Assembly: GCA_951394045.1 (NCBI GenBank)
Contig: OX595989.1
Location: 496,001-560,000, forward strand
DNA from: Nitzschia sp. DOCU1
Taxonomy: Eukaryota; Bacillariophyta; Bacillariophyceae; Bacillariales; Bacillariaceae
Direction of reading: 5' to 3'
Length of the DNA: 64,000 nt
In this document: positions 42,064 through 53,055 of the stretch, piece after piece
Numbering within the stretch: the stretch's first letter is position 1
Layout of the letters: each line of letters starts with the position of its first letter
The notes under the pieces: model-generated
Told to the model about the DNA's origin: nothing
Seen by the model: only the letters and a program-made list of their open reading frames with translations
Databases searched by the model: none
Program-made: the position numbers and the translations under genes

Positions 42064-45000
42064 ATGGAACCCGCCACGACATCATCATCATCGGCAGCAA
42101 CAGCTTGTGACGATGTCAAACGAGCAGGCGAGCCTTGGAGTATTTCCATCAAGGCTGTGGGCGTGGATATTTTGACTACTGAAGAAACAGTGAATAGTTC
42201 CGGGGAACGTCAATTTACGATCCAAGTCTCTCCGGAGGATGATTTGGAGTGTCTCTTTGATCAAATTGAAGCTAGTACGGGCCTCAAAGCATCTCAACAA
42301 CGTTTGATTTATCGTGGACGATTGATTGGATGTGGTGGAAATCATTCTACGACAACTCCAGCAGCAGCTTCGACAAGTGCCAGTGCTCCTGAGAAGCATG
42401 GCAGCGGCAGTACTACTGACGAGTACAGTTCGACTTCGGCAGCGTCTCTGAAAATTAAAGACATTGCGGGACTCGGGGATGGACAAACGATTCATTTAGT
42501 CAAGCGACGAGAGACCGAGTCTTCCAATCAAGGCAACACTTCCAGTGAAGCATCATCCTCTACCGATGGCAATAATAACAATACCACCAGTCGCACTCGT
42601 GGTGGTTCGTCGTCTCTTTTGGATGGAGACCTTCTCAGTGGAGCGAATGCTGGTACCACGACTACTACGGGTGGAGGACTCTTGGCAGCCTTGCTGGGAT
42701 TGTCCAGCTTGACGGACGATGGAGATGGTGACAGTGGTCGTACTACGACGGGCCGACAACGCTGGGGACTTCGTACTGGAAGTACTAGTGGAGGATCCCG
42801 CAGCATTACGACTAGTGGCAGTGCAGCTACTACTACAGCTGCTGCAGCTGCTATTCGCAATACACGACGACCTCATTATCGTTTGACAGCACAAGATCGA
42901 CAGGTACCGGATCCAGGATCATTGGAACCTGTCCGTCAAGGACTCTTGACGTTGCATACCTTGTTGCCGCATTTGCAAACTCATGATGACACGTTACCGA
43001 TTGAATGCAATCGTGAATGGTATCGAGGTCAATGGTTGGATGTACTGGATACTGTCAATCAATGGCTAGAAGCAACCGTGGTGGAAATTGTTCTTCCACA
43101 AGACATGTTACCACCCTCTGCTTGTACGACTACTACTATTAGTAACGACAGTCGTCCACGACGGCGAGCGTCTCCATCCTTGCCCTGTGATGCGGCGGTA
43201 AGTGCTAGTGACTTGGAAGGACGACGGCGATTGTTACTAGAGCCATGTGAACAAGACCAAGACGATCCAAATGATTTGGGAGGTGAACTGGCAGGATTTC
43301 GACTTCGTTCCAACAATCAGGGAGTTCAGCTACTGTTGATTCACTACAATGGGTGGCCTCATCGATGGGATGAATGGATTCGAAGTGATTCGGAACGATT
43401 GCGGCCCTTTAGAACACGAACGCGGCATCCGAATGTGGTAAGTCTTATACTATTGCAGAAGAAGAAAACCCAGTATTGCCACTCAACACTTTTCTCTTTC
43501 GTGATTACAGTCTTCGACGGCTTCGCCAACTCCACAATCGATTTTTCATGAATCGCCAAGGACGAACATTCTTCCTCATGGTGATGACACGGATGATCGC
43601 ATGGCCATTTTGCCAGAAATTGCCAGGGCGGTAGCAGCCATTAATGACATGCTCCAACAACAAGTTACCGCGGCAACGGGAGTGGCACCTACCAGTATGA
43701 TTCCAGCAACACCAACACCAGCAGTGGCTCGAGCGGAATCTCCCTTGGTGGCACCAGATTTGCCCTGGGTGACGGCGACGTTACCGCCCAGTGACGATAC
43801 GGACAATGAGGATTTGGTAGAGCCTAGCCCTGGAGAGGAAACATCCAATATTGTTCGTCCTTTGGCAAATACAGAGAGCGAGAACGATGCTCCAGAAGAC
43901 AATGACAATGTCGACATTTTAACGCGCGAAGAAGCATTGAGGTGCCTGACACCAGATGCAGAGACTGTTATTGCCATGAGAGAGGCCGCTTTGGCGAGAA
44001 GCACCACTACTGCCGCTCCTCCTCCACCTCCACCAAGTCTAGAGCGGCCACAGTACAATCGAAGAGAACTGCAGAATCTAGCCACGTCGTTTGATCGACT
44101 GGGACGGATTCTGACAGATGCAGCCCTCCATGTAGCTGCTCTGGCGGATAATCTTCCCCAGGACGAAGAACCAATGGCAATGGCTGTGCCGGAAGAGGAT
44201 GATTTGTTTGATGAATCGGTAGAAAATGCCTTGGCAGAAATTGCCGAAACCATGCCGGCAGGTTCAGACGACGACGATGAAGATGGTCGCTCCGAATCGG
44301 CCATTGGGGGCTTTTTGACGTATGTCAGAGAACGTCGTCGAAGCCGGGCCAACAACACCAGCACGACGAGTGCTACTGCAAATAACCCTTCGTCAAACTC
44401 TGCTTCCGAGCCGACGATTGATCCAGACCATGAGGACTATGTCAGTGGTCTAGTCAATACGACACGAGGTGAAGTGCGCAGTGGACCACGCACTCGATCA
44501 TCCCATGATGATGTCACCAACTTGTTGGGAGCCTATCTAGCGGCGGCGACATTGGGTAGTGCCGCATCCAGTCTCGGAGAGGATGGAGGCACAGGTGGCG
44601 GCCTCGGTGGTTTTGGATTGGGTCAGCTGCTTCGTGGGGGAAGCATTGGAGGTGGTGGCCTTGGCGGCGGTGGTGGAATCGATATTCACATTCATGCGGT
44701 TGTGACGGCTCCAGGAATGACCACTGGAGGCGTTGGCATTACCGCCATGGGAGGAGGAGGCGGTGGCGGAGCAACTGCCGCTGGTGGTACAGGCTTGGGA
44801 GGCACCCGTAATCTCTTCTCTTCTACCCGCCGTACTAGTTCGACCAACTCTATTTTGAGATCGTCGTCGCGCCATTCTGCCAGTTCACTGCTGAGCAGCC
44901 GGCGCCGCGTGCACACGCCGGACGATGACGATGAGTCGGGTCTGTTTGCCGAGCTCTATTCGGAAACCCCCGAGCCGATTGACCCCAATGGATCACCAGG

Positions 45001-45364
45001 ACCAGTCGAACGAGGCTCGGCACGACAAGCTAGCATGCCCAGTCTAATGAATCGTGACGGAGACTCGAGTGACTATGTTACTGGACTCCGCACTTCCTAT
45101 ACTGGCAGCAACTTTCGACGGGAACGGGAGTCACCGCCAGATTTTTTGGCTCGCATCAATACAAACACGTCGTCGTCGTTGGATCCTACCAATGTTGGCG
45201 CCGCCTCTCTTGCGGGCCGATCATCGACACGTCGTCGATCTTCTCGTCGGTCCTTGCGACGGGAGACGGCCGATGAGATGTCGAATGATTCGCTGACACT
45301 ACCGCAGCGTCGAAGTTCTAGCGGGTGGGGACGTCTCTTTCGTCGACGATCATCTCGAGAATAA
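42064..45364 (+). CDS. Large ubiquitin-like domain protein with MBT/tudor-like patch, two exons
   Basis: Exons 42064-43437 and 43511-45364 (intron GTAAGT...TTACAG) give 1075 residues. A ubiquitin-like domain spans about residues 22-145: FTIQVSPEDDLECLFDQIEASTGLKASQQRLIYRGRLI, an inserted Ser/Thr loop, then LKIKDIAGLGDGQTIHLVKR. This layout recalls BAG6/ubiquilin-type proteins. Near 320-455 a patch WLDVLDTVNQWLEATVVEI...VQLLLIHYNGWPHRWDEWI resembles a chromo-barrel or MBT-type fold. The C-terminal third is Gly-, Ser- and Arg-rich with a Gly-rich stretch containing GIDIHIHAVV. Probably a protein quality-control or scaffold protein; this is inference. Confidence 0.75.
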
Positions 45365-45826
45365 TAGATATGGAGCGACCGGCCTACTAGCAGACGACGA
45401 CACTATTCCTGGAAGCTACGGCGAAGTGTCCGTATATCTGCTTTCCAGCAGTCTGCATGAACATTGCAATAACATTTAGTCGCAATGAAATTTTAAGAGG
45501 ACAGCGTCAATAAAATTATAGATTTAGCAAATTGTCGTTGTAACAAGAATATGGTTCAATGCATATAATTCATGGTGCCAATCTTACAACTTCAAAAGAT
45601 TAATCAATACAAATTGTATTCCATTAATAGTGGCAAAACATAGCTGCTGCTTTCCCTTTATAATTTCACAAAACAATCGCCATCACAATACTATTCCAAC
45701 TCTCCAAGAGTTGTCAATCCCCTTTTCCTTCAAGAAGTCGCCCTTCTGTTGTTATTTGAGCGCCATAATTGCATACAATGCGGTAGCAAAATGGCTTAAA
45801 AATTGTTCTTGGTGACGTCAAGGCAT
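45365..45826. other. Convergent intergenic region
   Basis: 462 AT-rich bases containing both 3' UTRs. No gene. Confidence 0.35.
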
Positions 45827-47311
45827 TTACGCGTTGACCGCCATTTTTTTCTTAAGTTCGGCAACTTCGGCAGCAGCGGCCAACATGCCTTCTGGCATGA
45901 CGGAAGAATGGTGGTGGGCAATCTTCCATTCACCACCCTCGTAGACGTAAACAAAGGAATATCGGGCCTTGACCTTTTCTCCAGTGGCTCCCATGGTGAA
46001 TTCATAAATACCAACATCCTTGCACCATCCCGGTCCGCAGGTAGCGTACGATTCCAAAATAACTCCTTGCGGCTTCTTAAGCAAGAAGGCGTCGAAGTAA
46101 TCCTTGATGGAGGAGTAGTCGGTACGGGGAGTGTCGGAAACAGTGGGCAACAAAACACCAGAGCTGGCATATCGCTTGGCAACCTTGGCGGAGTCAAGGG
46201 TGGCCAGGGCGTCGTTCCATAGGTAGAACAAGTCCTTGCACTCGTCTTCGCTGAGGACGGGGGCGCCGGAAGATTCAGGCATCATGGAAGAGTGGTGGTG
46301 AGCAATCTTCCATTGGCCGTCCTCATAGACGTAAACAAAAGAGTATCGGGCCTTGACCTTGTCTCCGGTGGCACCCATGGTGAATTCGTAGATTCCAACA
46401 TCCTTGGCCCAGCCATTTCCAACAGTGACGAAAGAGTCGATAATTTCTCCTTGGGGCTTCTTGAGCAAGAAGGCGTCGAAGTAATCCTTGATGGAGGCGT
46501 AGTCAGTGCGGGGAACGTCGGACACGGTGGGGAGGAGGACAGCTTCCTTGGAATAACGCTTGGCGACAACATCAGAGTCCAAGGTGTCTGTAATGGAAGA
46601 TGAATGAGTTAGAAAATATTCAGGTGCGGAAAAAAAACAGAAAATGATCGTTCCAGAAAACTTACCGAGGGCGTCGTTCCACAGGTAGAATAAGTTGCGA
46701 ATATGGTCCTCAGTCACTTGAACAGGGCCGGCCTGCTTGGAGGCTTCAGGCATGACGGAAGAGTGGTGGTGGGAGATCTTCCATTGGCCATTTTCATAGA
46801 CATACACGTAGGTGTATCGGGCCTTGACCTTGTCGCCAGTGGCACCCATGGTGAACTCGTAGATGCCGGCATCACGAGCCCATCCGTTTCCGATCGTGAT
46901 GTGACCGTCGAGGATAATACCTTGGGGTTGGAGCTTGAGGAAATTGTCAAAGTAATCTTTGATAGAGTCATAGTCAGTTCGGGGCGTGTCACTGACAGTG
47001 GGCAAAAGAAGAGGCTCTTGAGAATAACGCTTGGCGACAATGCGAGAATCACCAGTGGCAAGAGCGTCGTTCCACAAGTAAAAAAGAGCACGGACTTGTC
47101 CCTCAGAAATTTCACAGGGCGGGGACATGGCCGGAATGGCGCCAGGAGGCAAATCATCAGGACTTTCCGTGGGCACGAACACATCGTCCAAATAGAAAAT
47201 TCCGTTCAAAGAACTGGTCGATGCGACCTTGGCAGCCGGTCGGTAAACCGGAGCAAAGGCAGCAGCACCAGCAAGGGTAAGGGCAAAGGCAGCAGCTGTC
47301 GAGAATTTCAT
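45827..47311 (-). CDS. Plastid-targeted protein with three SgcJ/EcaC (SnoaL-like) domains, copy A
   Basis: Exon 1 is 46666-47311 and exon 2 45827-46587; the intron is 78 nt (GTAAGT...TTACAG). 468 residues. The true ATG is 47311. The signal peptide ends in GAAAFAPVYRP, the diatom plastid cleavage motif. Three tandem domains follow, each with LFYLWNDAL..., VAKRY, LLPTVSD.PRTDY.SI.DYFD.FL, a GIYEFTMGATG block and WKI.HHHSS.MPE. This matches the bacterial SgcJ/EcaC family with its NTF2-like fold, whose ligand is unknown; the conserved HHHSS could form the pocket or bind metal. The intron has no in-frame stop, so retention would insert 26 residues in the middle domain. Tandem duplicate of 48527-50029. 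Confidence 0.88.
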   Translation of the reverse strand: MKFSTAAAFALTLAGAAAFAPVYRPAAKVASTSSLNGIFYLDDVFVPTESPDDLPPGAIPAMSPPCEISEGQVRALFYLWNDALATGDSRIVAKRYSQEPLLLPTVSDTPRTDYDSIKDYFDNFLKLQPQGIILDGHITIGNGWARDAGIYEFTMGATGDKVKARYTYVYVYENGQWKISHHHSSVMPEASKQAGPVQVTEDHIRNLFYLWNDALGKFSGTIIFCFFSAPEYFLTHSSSITDTLDSDVVAKRYSKEAVLLPTVSDVPRTDYASIKDYFDAFLLKKPQGEIIDSFVTVGNGWAKDVGIYEFTMGATGDKVKARYSFVYVYEDGQWKIAHHHSSMMPESSGAPVLSEDECKDLFYLWNDALATLDSAKVAKRYASSGVLLPTVSDTPRTDYSSIKDYFDAFLLKKPQGVILESYATCGPGWCKDVGIYEFTMGATGEKVKARYSFVYVYEGGEWKIAHHHSSVMPEGMLAAAAEVAELKKKMAVNA

Positions 47312-47892
47312 GTTTGACAATAGTTGTGGCCAAAATAAATGACATCTTATTATTGTCGATAAAAAAATCTTGACCGAATTGGGTGTTCTTCGCAGGTCAT
47401 GTTTGGTAGTACTGTACTGTCATACAACCAGCTACGGCATCTGCCGACGTCACTGCCCCAAATCTTACGTCAGCGAGTTGGCCATCAACGACGCTTTCCG
47501 ATGCTTTCATATTTGATTGGCTGTCTGATGATTCTCATGAAGAAATGAAGAAAAAATGACGTCAAAGACGCTCAAAGAAGGAAGTGTGGTAGGCTCGTTG
47601 ATGTCGATAGGTGCGAATTCAGTGGCTCTCCCAAAATCATAGAAGAAGGAAAGTGAGAAATGATAACGTCAAGTCGAGAAAAAATGACGTCAAAGATACT
47701 TGAATGAGACAAAAATGATTTAAAGGGAGATTCGCACTTCCTATGTATTACGTTTTAACGTGTCGTGCTGCGACACGTTCTTCCTATCTTCTGCCGACAG
47801 ACAGTCAGTACCATGAGGTACAGATAGTATTTCTACATACTGCTGCATGCATGCACGACACAATTAGTGACTACGAACCGATGGACGTCACT
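47312..47892. promoter_or_regulatory. Promoter region of copy A with repeated TGACGTC boxes
   Basis: TGACGTCA occurs in full at 47557-47564 and 47685-47692, both in the longer word TGACGTCAAAGA; ACGTCA half sites lie near 47447, 47468 and 47885. CRE-like elements of this type mediate CO2/cAMP and light responses in diatom carbonic anhydrase promoters (bZIP binding). Regulation of copy A by such a factor is inferred. Confidence 0.5.
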
Positions 47893-48295
47893 GTCTATCT
47901 TATTACTTTGATCTGAGTCGTTTCCTCCTGCGATCGGTATCCGTTTCGAAATGGTACAAAAGCAGTTCATGTCGAAAATGTGGGGCAGTCATGTTTCAAC
48001 CTAATCTCCAGAAAGCATTGCAAGTTTATCAAATGCCGCCGCTCTTCCGGTCACATATCTGTCTGCCGCTCTCTTCGGCCGGACATGAAGCCGCTCCCGT
48101 CGTCATTGGGTACCTCGGCAAGTTTTTGGTGAGATTCCGAAGCATTTGTACAGCTGTGGTTGAGGGCCTTCGTAACCTTCTCCCACGCCAGTGTCCTTTC
48201 GTCACCCTAGATGGCCGACACCACCCGTTAGTTGGGATATCTAATTGATAGAAGAACAACTTAATCATTGACATCATTTACTTCATGTTAAGTTT

Positions 48296-48440
48296 ACACT
48301 CATCCTCGCTCTTCATATTGCTATGTACAATGGAATTCGATGGCGAAATAGCCCCGAAGACCTATAATCAGACGACGAGCATGAAAATGAATCGCGAGGC
48401 GATATCATTTCGTCGGGCTTTCCTGCCTCACAACATAGGC
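48296..48440 (+). pseudogene. Relic of the 5' end of the TLC-domain gene
   Basis: Aligns by eye with about 50718-50868, the leader and first codons of the TLC gene. Shared words include GGCGAAA, CCGAAGAC/CGTAAAGAC, AAAATGAAT, and CGTCGGGCTTTCC. The relic contains ATGGAATTCGATGGCGAAATAGCC where the intact gene has ATGGGATGCGGTGGCGAAACAGCC, and then decays; only the start is present. It shows that the duplication unit included the neighbour's 5' end. Confidence 0.75.
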
Positions 48441-48526
48441 ATCCAGCATCCGACCCGAACCGCGGATTTCCCTCTTACAACGCTGACCGTTGGGGCAAGA
48501 TAGCTCAAAATTGTTCTTAGCGCAGT

Positions 48527-50029
48527 TTAGGCCATCACGCGTTCACCGTTGGTAACCATCGATTTCTTAAGTTGGGCGGCTTCGGCAGCAGCGGCCAACA
48601 TGCCTTCAGGCATGACGGAAGAATGGTGGTGGGCAATCTTCCATTCACCACCCTCGTAGACGTAAACAAAGGAATATCGGGCCTTGACCTTTTCTCCAGT
48701 GGCTCCCATGGTGAATTCATAAATACCAACATCCTTGCACCATCCCGGTCCGCAGGTAGCGTACGATTCCAAAATAACTCCTTGCGGCTTCTTAAGCAAG
48801 AAGGCGTCGAAGTAATCCTTGATGGAGGAGTAGTCGGTACGGGGAGTGTCGGAAACAGTGGGCAACAAAACACCAGAGCTGGCATATCGCTTGGCAACCT
48901 TGGCGGAGTCAAGGGTGGCCAGGGCGTCGTTCCATAGGTAGAACAAGTCCTTGCACTCGTCTTCGCTGAGGACGGGGGCGCCGGAAGATTCAGGCATCAT
49001 GGAAGAGTGGTGGTGAGCAATCTTCCATTGGCCGTCCTCGTAGACGTAAACAAAAGAGTATCGGGCCTTGACCTTGTCTCCGGTGGCACCCATGGTGAAT
49101 TCGTAGATTCCAACATCCTTGGCCCAGCCATTTCCAACAGTGACGAAAGAGTCGATAATTTCTCCTTGGGGCTTCTTGAGCAAGAAGGCGTCGAAGTAAT
49201 CCTTGATGGAGTCGTAGTCAGTGCGGGGAACGTCGGACACGGTAGGGAGGAGGACAGCTTCCTTGGAATAACGCTTGGCGACAACATCAGAGTCCAAGGT
49301 ATCTGTAATGGAAGATGGAACGAGTTAGAAAATATTCAAGTGCGGAAAAAATCAGAAGATGATCGTTCCAGAAAACTTACCGAGGGCGTCGTTCCACAGG
49401 TAGAACAAGTTGCGAATTTGGTCCTCAGTCACTTGAACAGGGCCGGCCTGCTTGGAGGCTTCAGGCATGACGGAAGAGTGGTGGTGGGAGATCTTCCATT
49501 GGCCATTTTCATATACGTAAACGAAGGAGTATCGGGCTTTAACCTTGTCTCCGGTAGCACCCATGGTGAACTCGTAGATACCAGCATCACGGGCCCATCC
49601 GTTTCCGATGGTGATGTGACCATCAGTGATAATTCCTTGGGGTTGGAGCTTGAGGAAGTTATCAAAGTAATCTCTGATAGACTCATAGTCAGTTCGGGGC
49701 TTGTCGCTGACGGTGGGCAAAAGAAGAGGATCTTGATTCGCATAACGCTTGGCAACAATGCGAGAATCACCCGTGGCAAGGGCGTCGTTCCACAAGTAAA
49801 AAAGAGCACGGACTTGTCCCTCAGAAATTTCACAGGGCGGGGTCATGGCCGGAATGGCACCAGGGGGCAAGTCGTCAGGACTTTCCGTGGGCACAAACAC
49901 ATCGTCCAAATAGAAAATTCCGTTCAAAGAACTGGTCGATGCGACCTTGGCAGCCGGTCGGTAAACCGGGGCAAAGGCAGCAGCACCAGCAAGGGTGAGG
50001 GCAAAGGTAGCAGCGGTCGAGAACTTCAT
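48527..50029 (-). CDS. Plastid-targeted protein with three SgcJ/EcaC (SnoaL-like) domains, copy B
   Basis: Exon 1 is 49381-50029 and exon 2 48527-49302; intron 78 nt. 474 residues, ATG at 50029, with the same GAAAFAP plastid motif and three domains as copy A. The C-terminus differs (AAQLKKSMVTNGERVMA against VAELKKKMAVNA). Exon 2 is almost identical to that of copy A, whereas exon 1 has clearly more differences (for example YANQDPLLLPTVSDKPRTDYESIR). Unlike copy A, the intron contains an in-frame stop soon after the donor. The 5' side faces the TLC gene; the two share a 730-base divergent promoter. Confidence 0.88.
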
Positions 50030-50758
50030 GTTTGACGATCGTTGTGTCCAAAAATTTATGATAACAAACAAAGCCGACCTTCGAGGTGATGGGTGTTGCT
50101 TCGCAACTTGGACACCCGGTATCGTTGCGTTCTGGTCGTACTGCTGCTTGCGTCAGCGACTTTGCCATCGGAGATCTTTCCTAAACTTTTACATTTGATT
50201 GGCTCGTCGGGAAGCTTTCTCAAAATAGTGAGGAAAATGTGACGTCGAAGATGCTTTGAGGTTCAATATAACATTTAACACAAGCCGTTGTGGGCTATTG
50301 GTAATCGTTGTTTGCGAATTAGAGCAGCTGCTGTTTGAAGTTTGTCAGTGGGAAATGATGACGTCGACGATGCTCAGAAAATTGAATTGGGAAAGCCCAA
50401 CGCCGAGCGCGATCGGTCGCTTGCTCACGTCATCACTTCCTTAATTCCGCTGACGATCACCAACGTCACCAGGTCTCTACAACAGCCCTGAAAAGGGGTC
50501 CGGGGATGATACTCATTGAGGGGAAGATGATGCATTGGGAACGATTGCCCCCTCTGCAGGTACAGCAAGACTTCGCCGCCTCATCTCGCGATGAAAAATG
50601 TCTCCGCTCATTCATTTGTGCCATTTCACCGTTGACACTTTCTCCGGGAAGTGCCGATGCTATCGTTCGTCTAAAAAACTTCTGTACTTGGCACAAAAGC
50701 GTCTTGATTATTGATTTCGGCTTTAACTCTCCTCCTACTTACTCTTCATTCTGCAACA
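50030..50758. promoter_or_regulatory. Shared divergent promoter of copy B and the TLC gene
   Basis: TGACGTCGAAGATGCTT at 50240-50256 and TGACGTCGACGATGCTC at 50359-50375 correspond to the TGACGTCAAAGA words upstream of copy A; further ACGTCA/ACGTCACC half sites lie near 50427 and 50463. The spacing of about 120 bases between the two main boxes is like the 128 bases in the copy A promoter, so the pair is conserved after duplication. Confidence 0.5.
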
Positions 50759-51806
50759 ATGGGATGCGGTGGCGAAACAGCCGTAAAGACGTCTAATCAT
50801 AAGGCGAGCACCAAAATGAATGGCGACATCATTCCGTCGGGCTTTCCGGCCTATCAGAGAGAAATGATGTCTGCCTTTCTCTTATTTGCGGCTCTTTACT
50901 TTGGCACAATCGCCACATTTGACAAAATCCAATCGTTCCTTCAGTTGCCACCATCCGCCCCCGAGTTGTGCCAGCAGCAAAATAGTGAAGGCGACCACAG
51001 TCCTTGCTGGAGATCGGATCTCTTTGCCTTTGAAGTTGTCAGTGGCATTGCGCTGGCATGGTGTGGGGTCCGAGGGTTCTGGGCCTGGCATGTGCAACGA
51101 GTAGATCGCCAAATCCCCTCGACTCCTCATGGACGTCTCTTCGAATATATCCCAGCGGCACACGAGTTGACAGCTCTGGGCACTACCTTTCAGATTTTTG
51201 ATCTCTTTATTAGTTTGCTCATCCCAGAGCAACGAATGCCTCTCTTCCTTTGTCATCATGTCATGGCTGCCACTGTGTCGTGGTATGGACTTAACAACCA
51301 GGTATGACGTTGTACAGCAAACTGTGTTCTCTGTTGTGTCTGCAATCAGGATGTTCTGATCCCTCTCTCGCCGTGGCCCATCCGTCGCCGACTTTCTTCT
51401 GCAGTATTTTCATTACTATGGCATCTTTTATTTGGGATGCTCTGAGGTTTCTACTATTCCACTAGTATTTCTTGATCTGGCCAAGTTCTTTCCGCCTCAG
51501 CCTGATACTCCTTTTGAGCACTTTGTCAATGGGCTTTGCGGCCCAGCCTTTGCGGTAACATTTACATTCTATCGGGTCATTCAATGGTGGATTGTGGGTT
51601 ATCAAATGTTTAGCGACATTTTTGCCGTCGTGAAGGACGGTTCTGCCAACAAGCTTCGACCGGGGCGAAATCATGTATTGTATGTCATGATGGCTTTGAA
51701 TCTCTTGTTGGGCCTGCTTCAACTTTATTGGTTTCAAATTATCTTGGGGGAAGCTGTCAAAGTACTGGGATTCGAAAATGCAAGTGACGTGAAAGAAGAG
51801 CTTTGA
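50759..51806 (+). CDS. TLC (TRAM-LAG1-CLN8) domain membrane protein, two exons
   Basis: Exons 50759-51301 and 51405-51806 (intron GTATGA...TGCAG, phase 0) give 314 residues. About seven hydrophobic segments. Across the splice junction the TLC core is seen: FLCHHVMAATVSWYGLNNQYFHYYGIFYLGCSEVSTIPLVFLDL, with the paired His and the E-x-S/T typical of the domain. TLC proteins act in ER lipid metabolism (ceramide synthases) or lipid sensing; the exact reaction is not known here. The C-terminus ends KEEL without a KKxx signal. Confidence 0.85.
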
Positions 51807-52606
51807 GTTTTCTTTCTTGTTGACAGACGGTGTAGTTTTAGAAGGTTTGCAAAACGGATCGTCTTGCGCAAGAACAATTGATATGAAGGTAGGTCGAAAC
51901 AAAGCGTTGCTCTATGGGTTTATTCGAGTTGTTCATTGTATTCAACCTAAGTTTGGTTCTATCTTGATTGATCTCGTGCGCGGTGACAGGGATGGCGTTT
52001 GGCGTGCGGGGAGTTAGTCTCGTCGTCTAACTGTTCTATGCAGGTCACGAGCATATCTTTGTCGTTGTTGTAGAATACTGTGCCGCAGAACGAAGCAAAG
52101 CAAGGTTTGATGATGGCAGTGGAGATGGAATCACAAGAAGGCCAAGTTCCAGCCATGTACAGCCCAAACGCATTCTACTACCGGTAGCTAGCAGCAGCTC
52201 CCACGCATTTCCGAAATAGATGAGTGAACTCTTGAATCCATTGGAATCGGTGGTGGTCGTGACGATGAGAATGCAGAGTCTAGGTTGCTGGGACACTTGT
52301 CAACGACGACGACATCTACAAGCCCCGCCAGCCCCATCATCTTGAGCAATCGTCGTCGACAGATGATGGATAACATGAGATGGACAAAACGACACAATGG
52401 AAAAATAGCAATACTCTGATTAAGAGCCAACGTAGTTTGTTACTTCTCATGCTCAACTAACCATCTCTGTTTCGGATCGATTCTACGATTACCCATTGTA
52501 CAACTAAATCTCCCACACGGATAGAAACTATTCTGGTGCAATTACCCTTTTACTATGATTAGCTATGCTTAATCATCGAACCGATTGGCTTCGCTGTTCA
52601 CGCCAG

Positions 52607-53055
52607 TCTACTGAGCCCCACCGCTATGCCAAAGCTGTTCGATATGGATGGGGTAGGCCACAGCTGCTCCGCCCAGAGGAGAGCTCCCCCTACCCACATA
52701 CAGGAGGGAGATCCGCGTACTAGAGGCAACAATCCACTTCAATCGACGGCGTACTGCCGATTCCAATCGTCTCCCACCCGGCGCTAGTAGACAAACGATT
52801 GTATCGGTAGCACCCGCCTGGAGTTGTCTGCAATTCATCGAACTTTTGGCTTCGTTTTTGTGTTCTCGCACAAAAAGTTACTAAGCCCCACCGCTACGTC
52901 AAAGCAGTTCGATTTCGGAGGGGGTGGGCCACAGCTACTCCGCCCGGAGGAGAGCTCCCTCTACCCACATACGGGAGGAGGGAGATCCGCCTAGTAGAGA
53001 CAACCATCCACTTCACTCGACGGCGTACGCCGATTCCAATCCTCCACGCACCAGC
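52607..53055. repeat. Direct repeat, two ~175-bp copies 267 bp apart
   Basis: Copies begin near 52607 and 52875 with TACT(G/A)AGCCCCACCGCTA and run about 175 bases. Shared blocks include GGCCACAGCT(G/A)CTCCGCCC, GAGAGCTCCC, CTACCCACATAC and TCGACGGCGTAC. No frame is conserved across both, so it is probably noncoding. Confidence 0.7.

Noticed and set aside
49007..50035. Long plus-strand open frame of 342 codons opposite triple-domain copy B (and similar ones opposite copy A)
   Set aside because: It mirrors the coding strand's codon bias, repeats with the three domains, and has no domain of its own.
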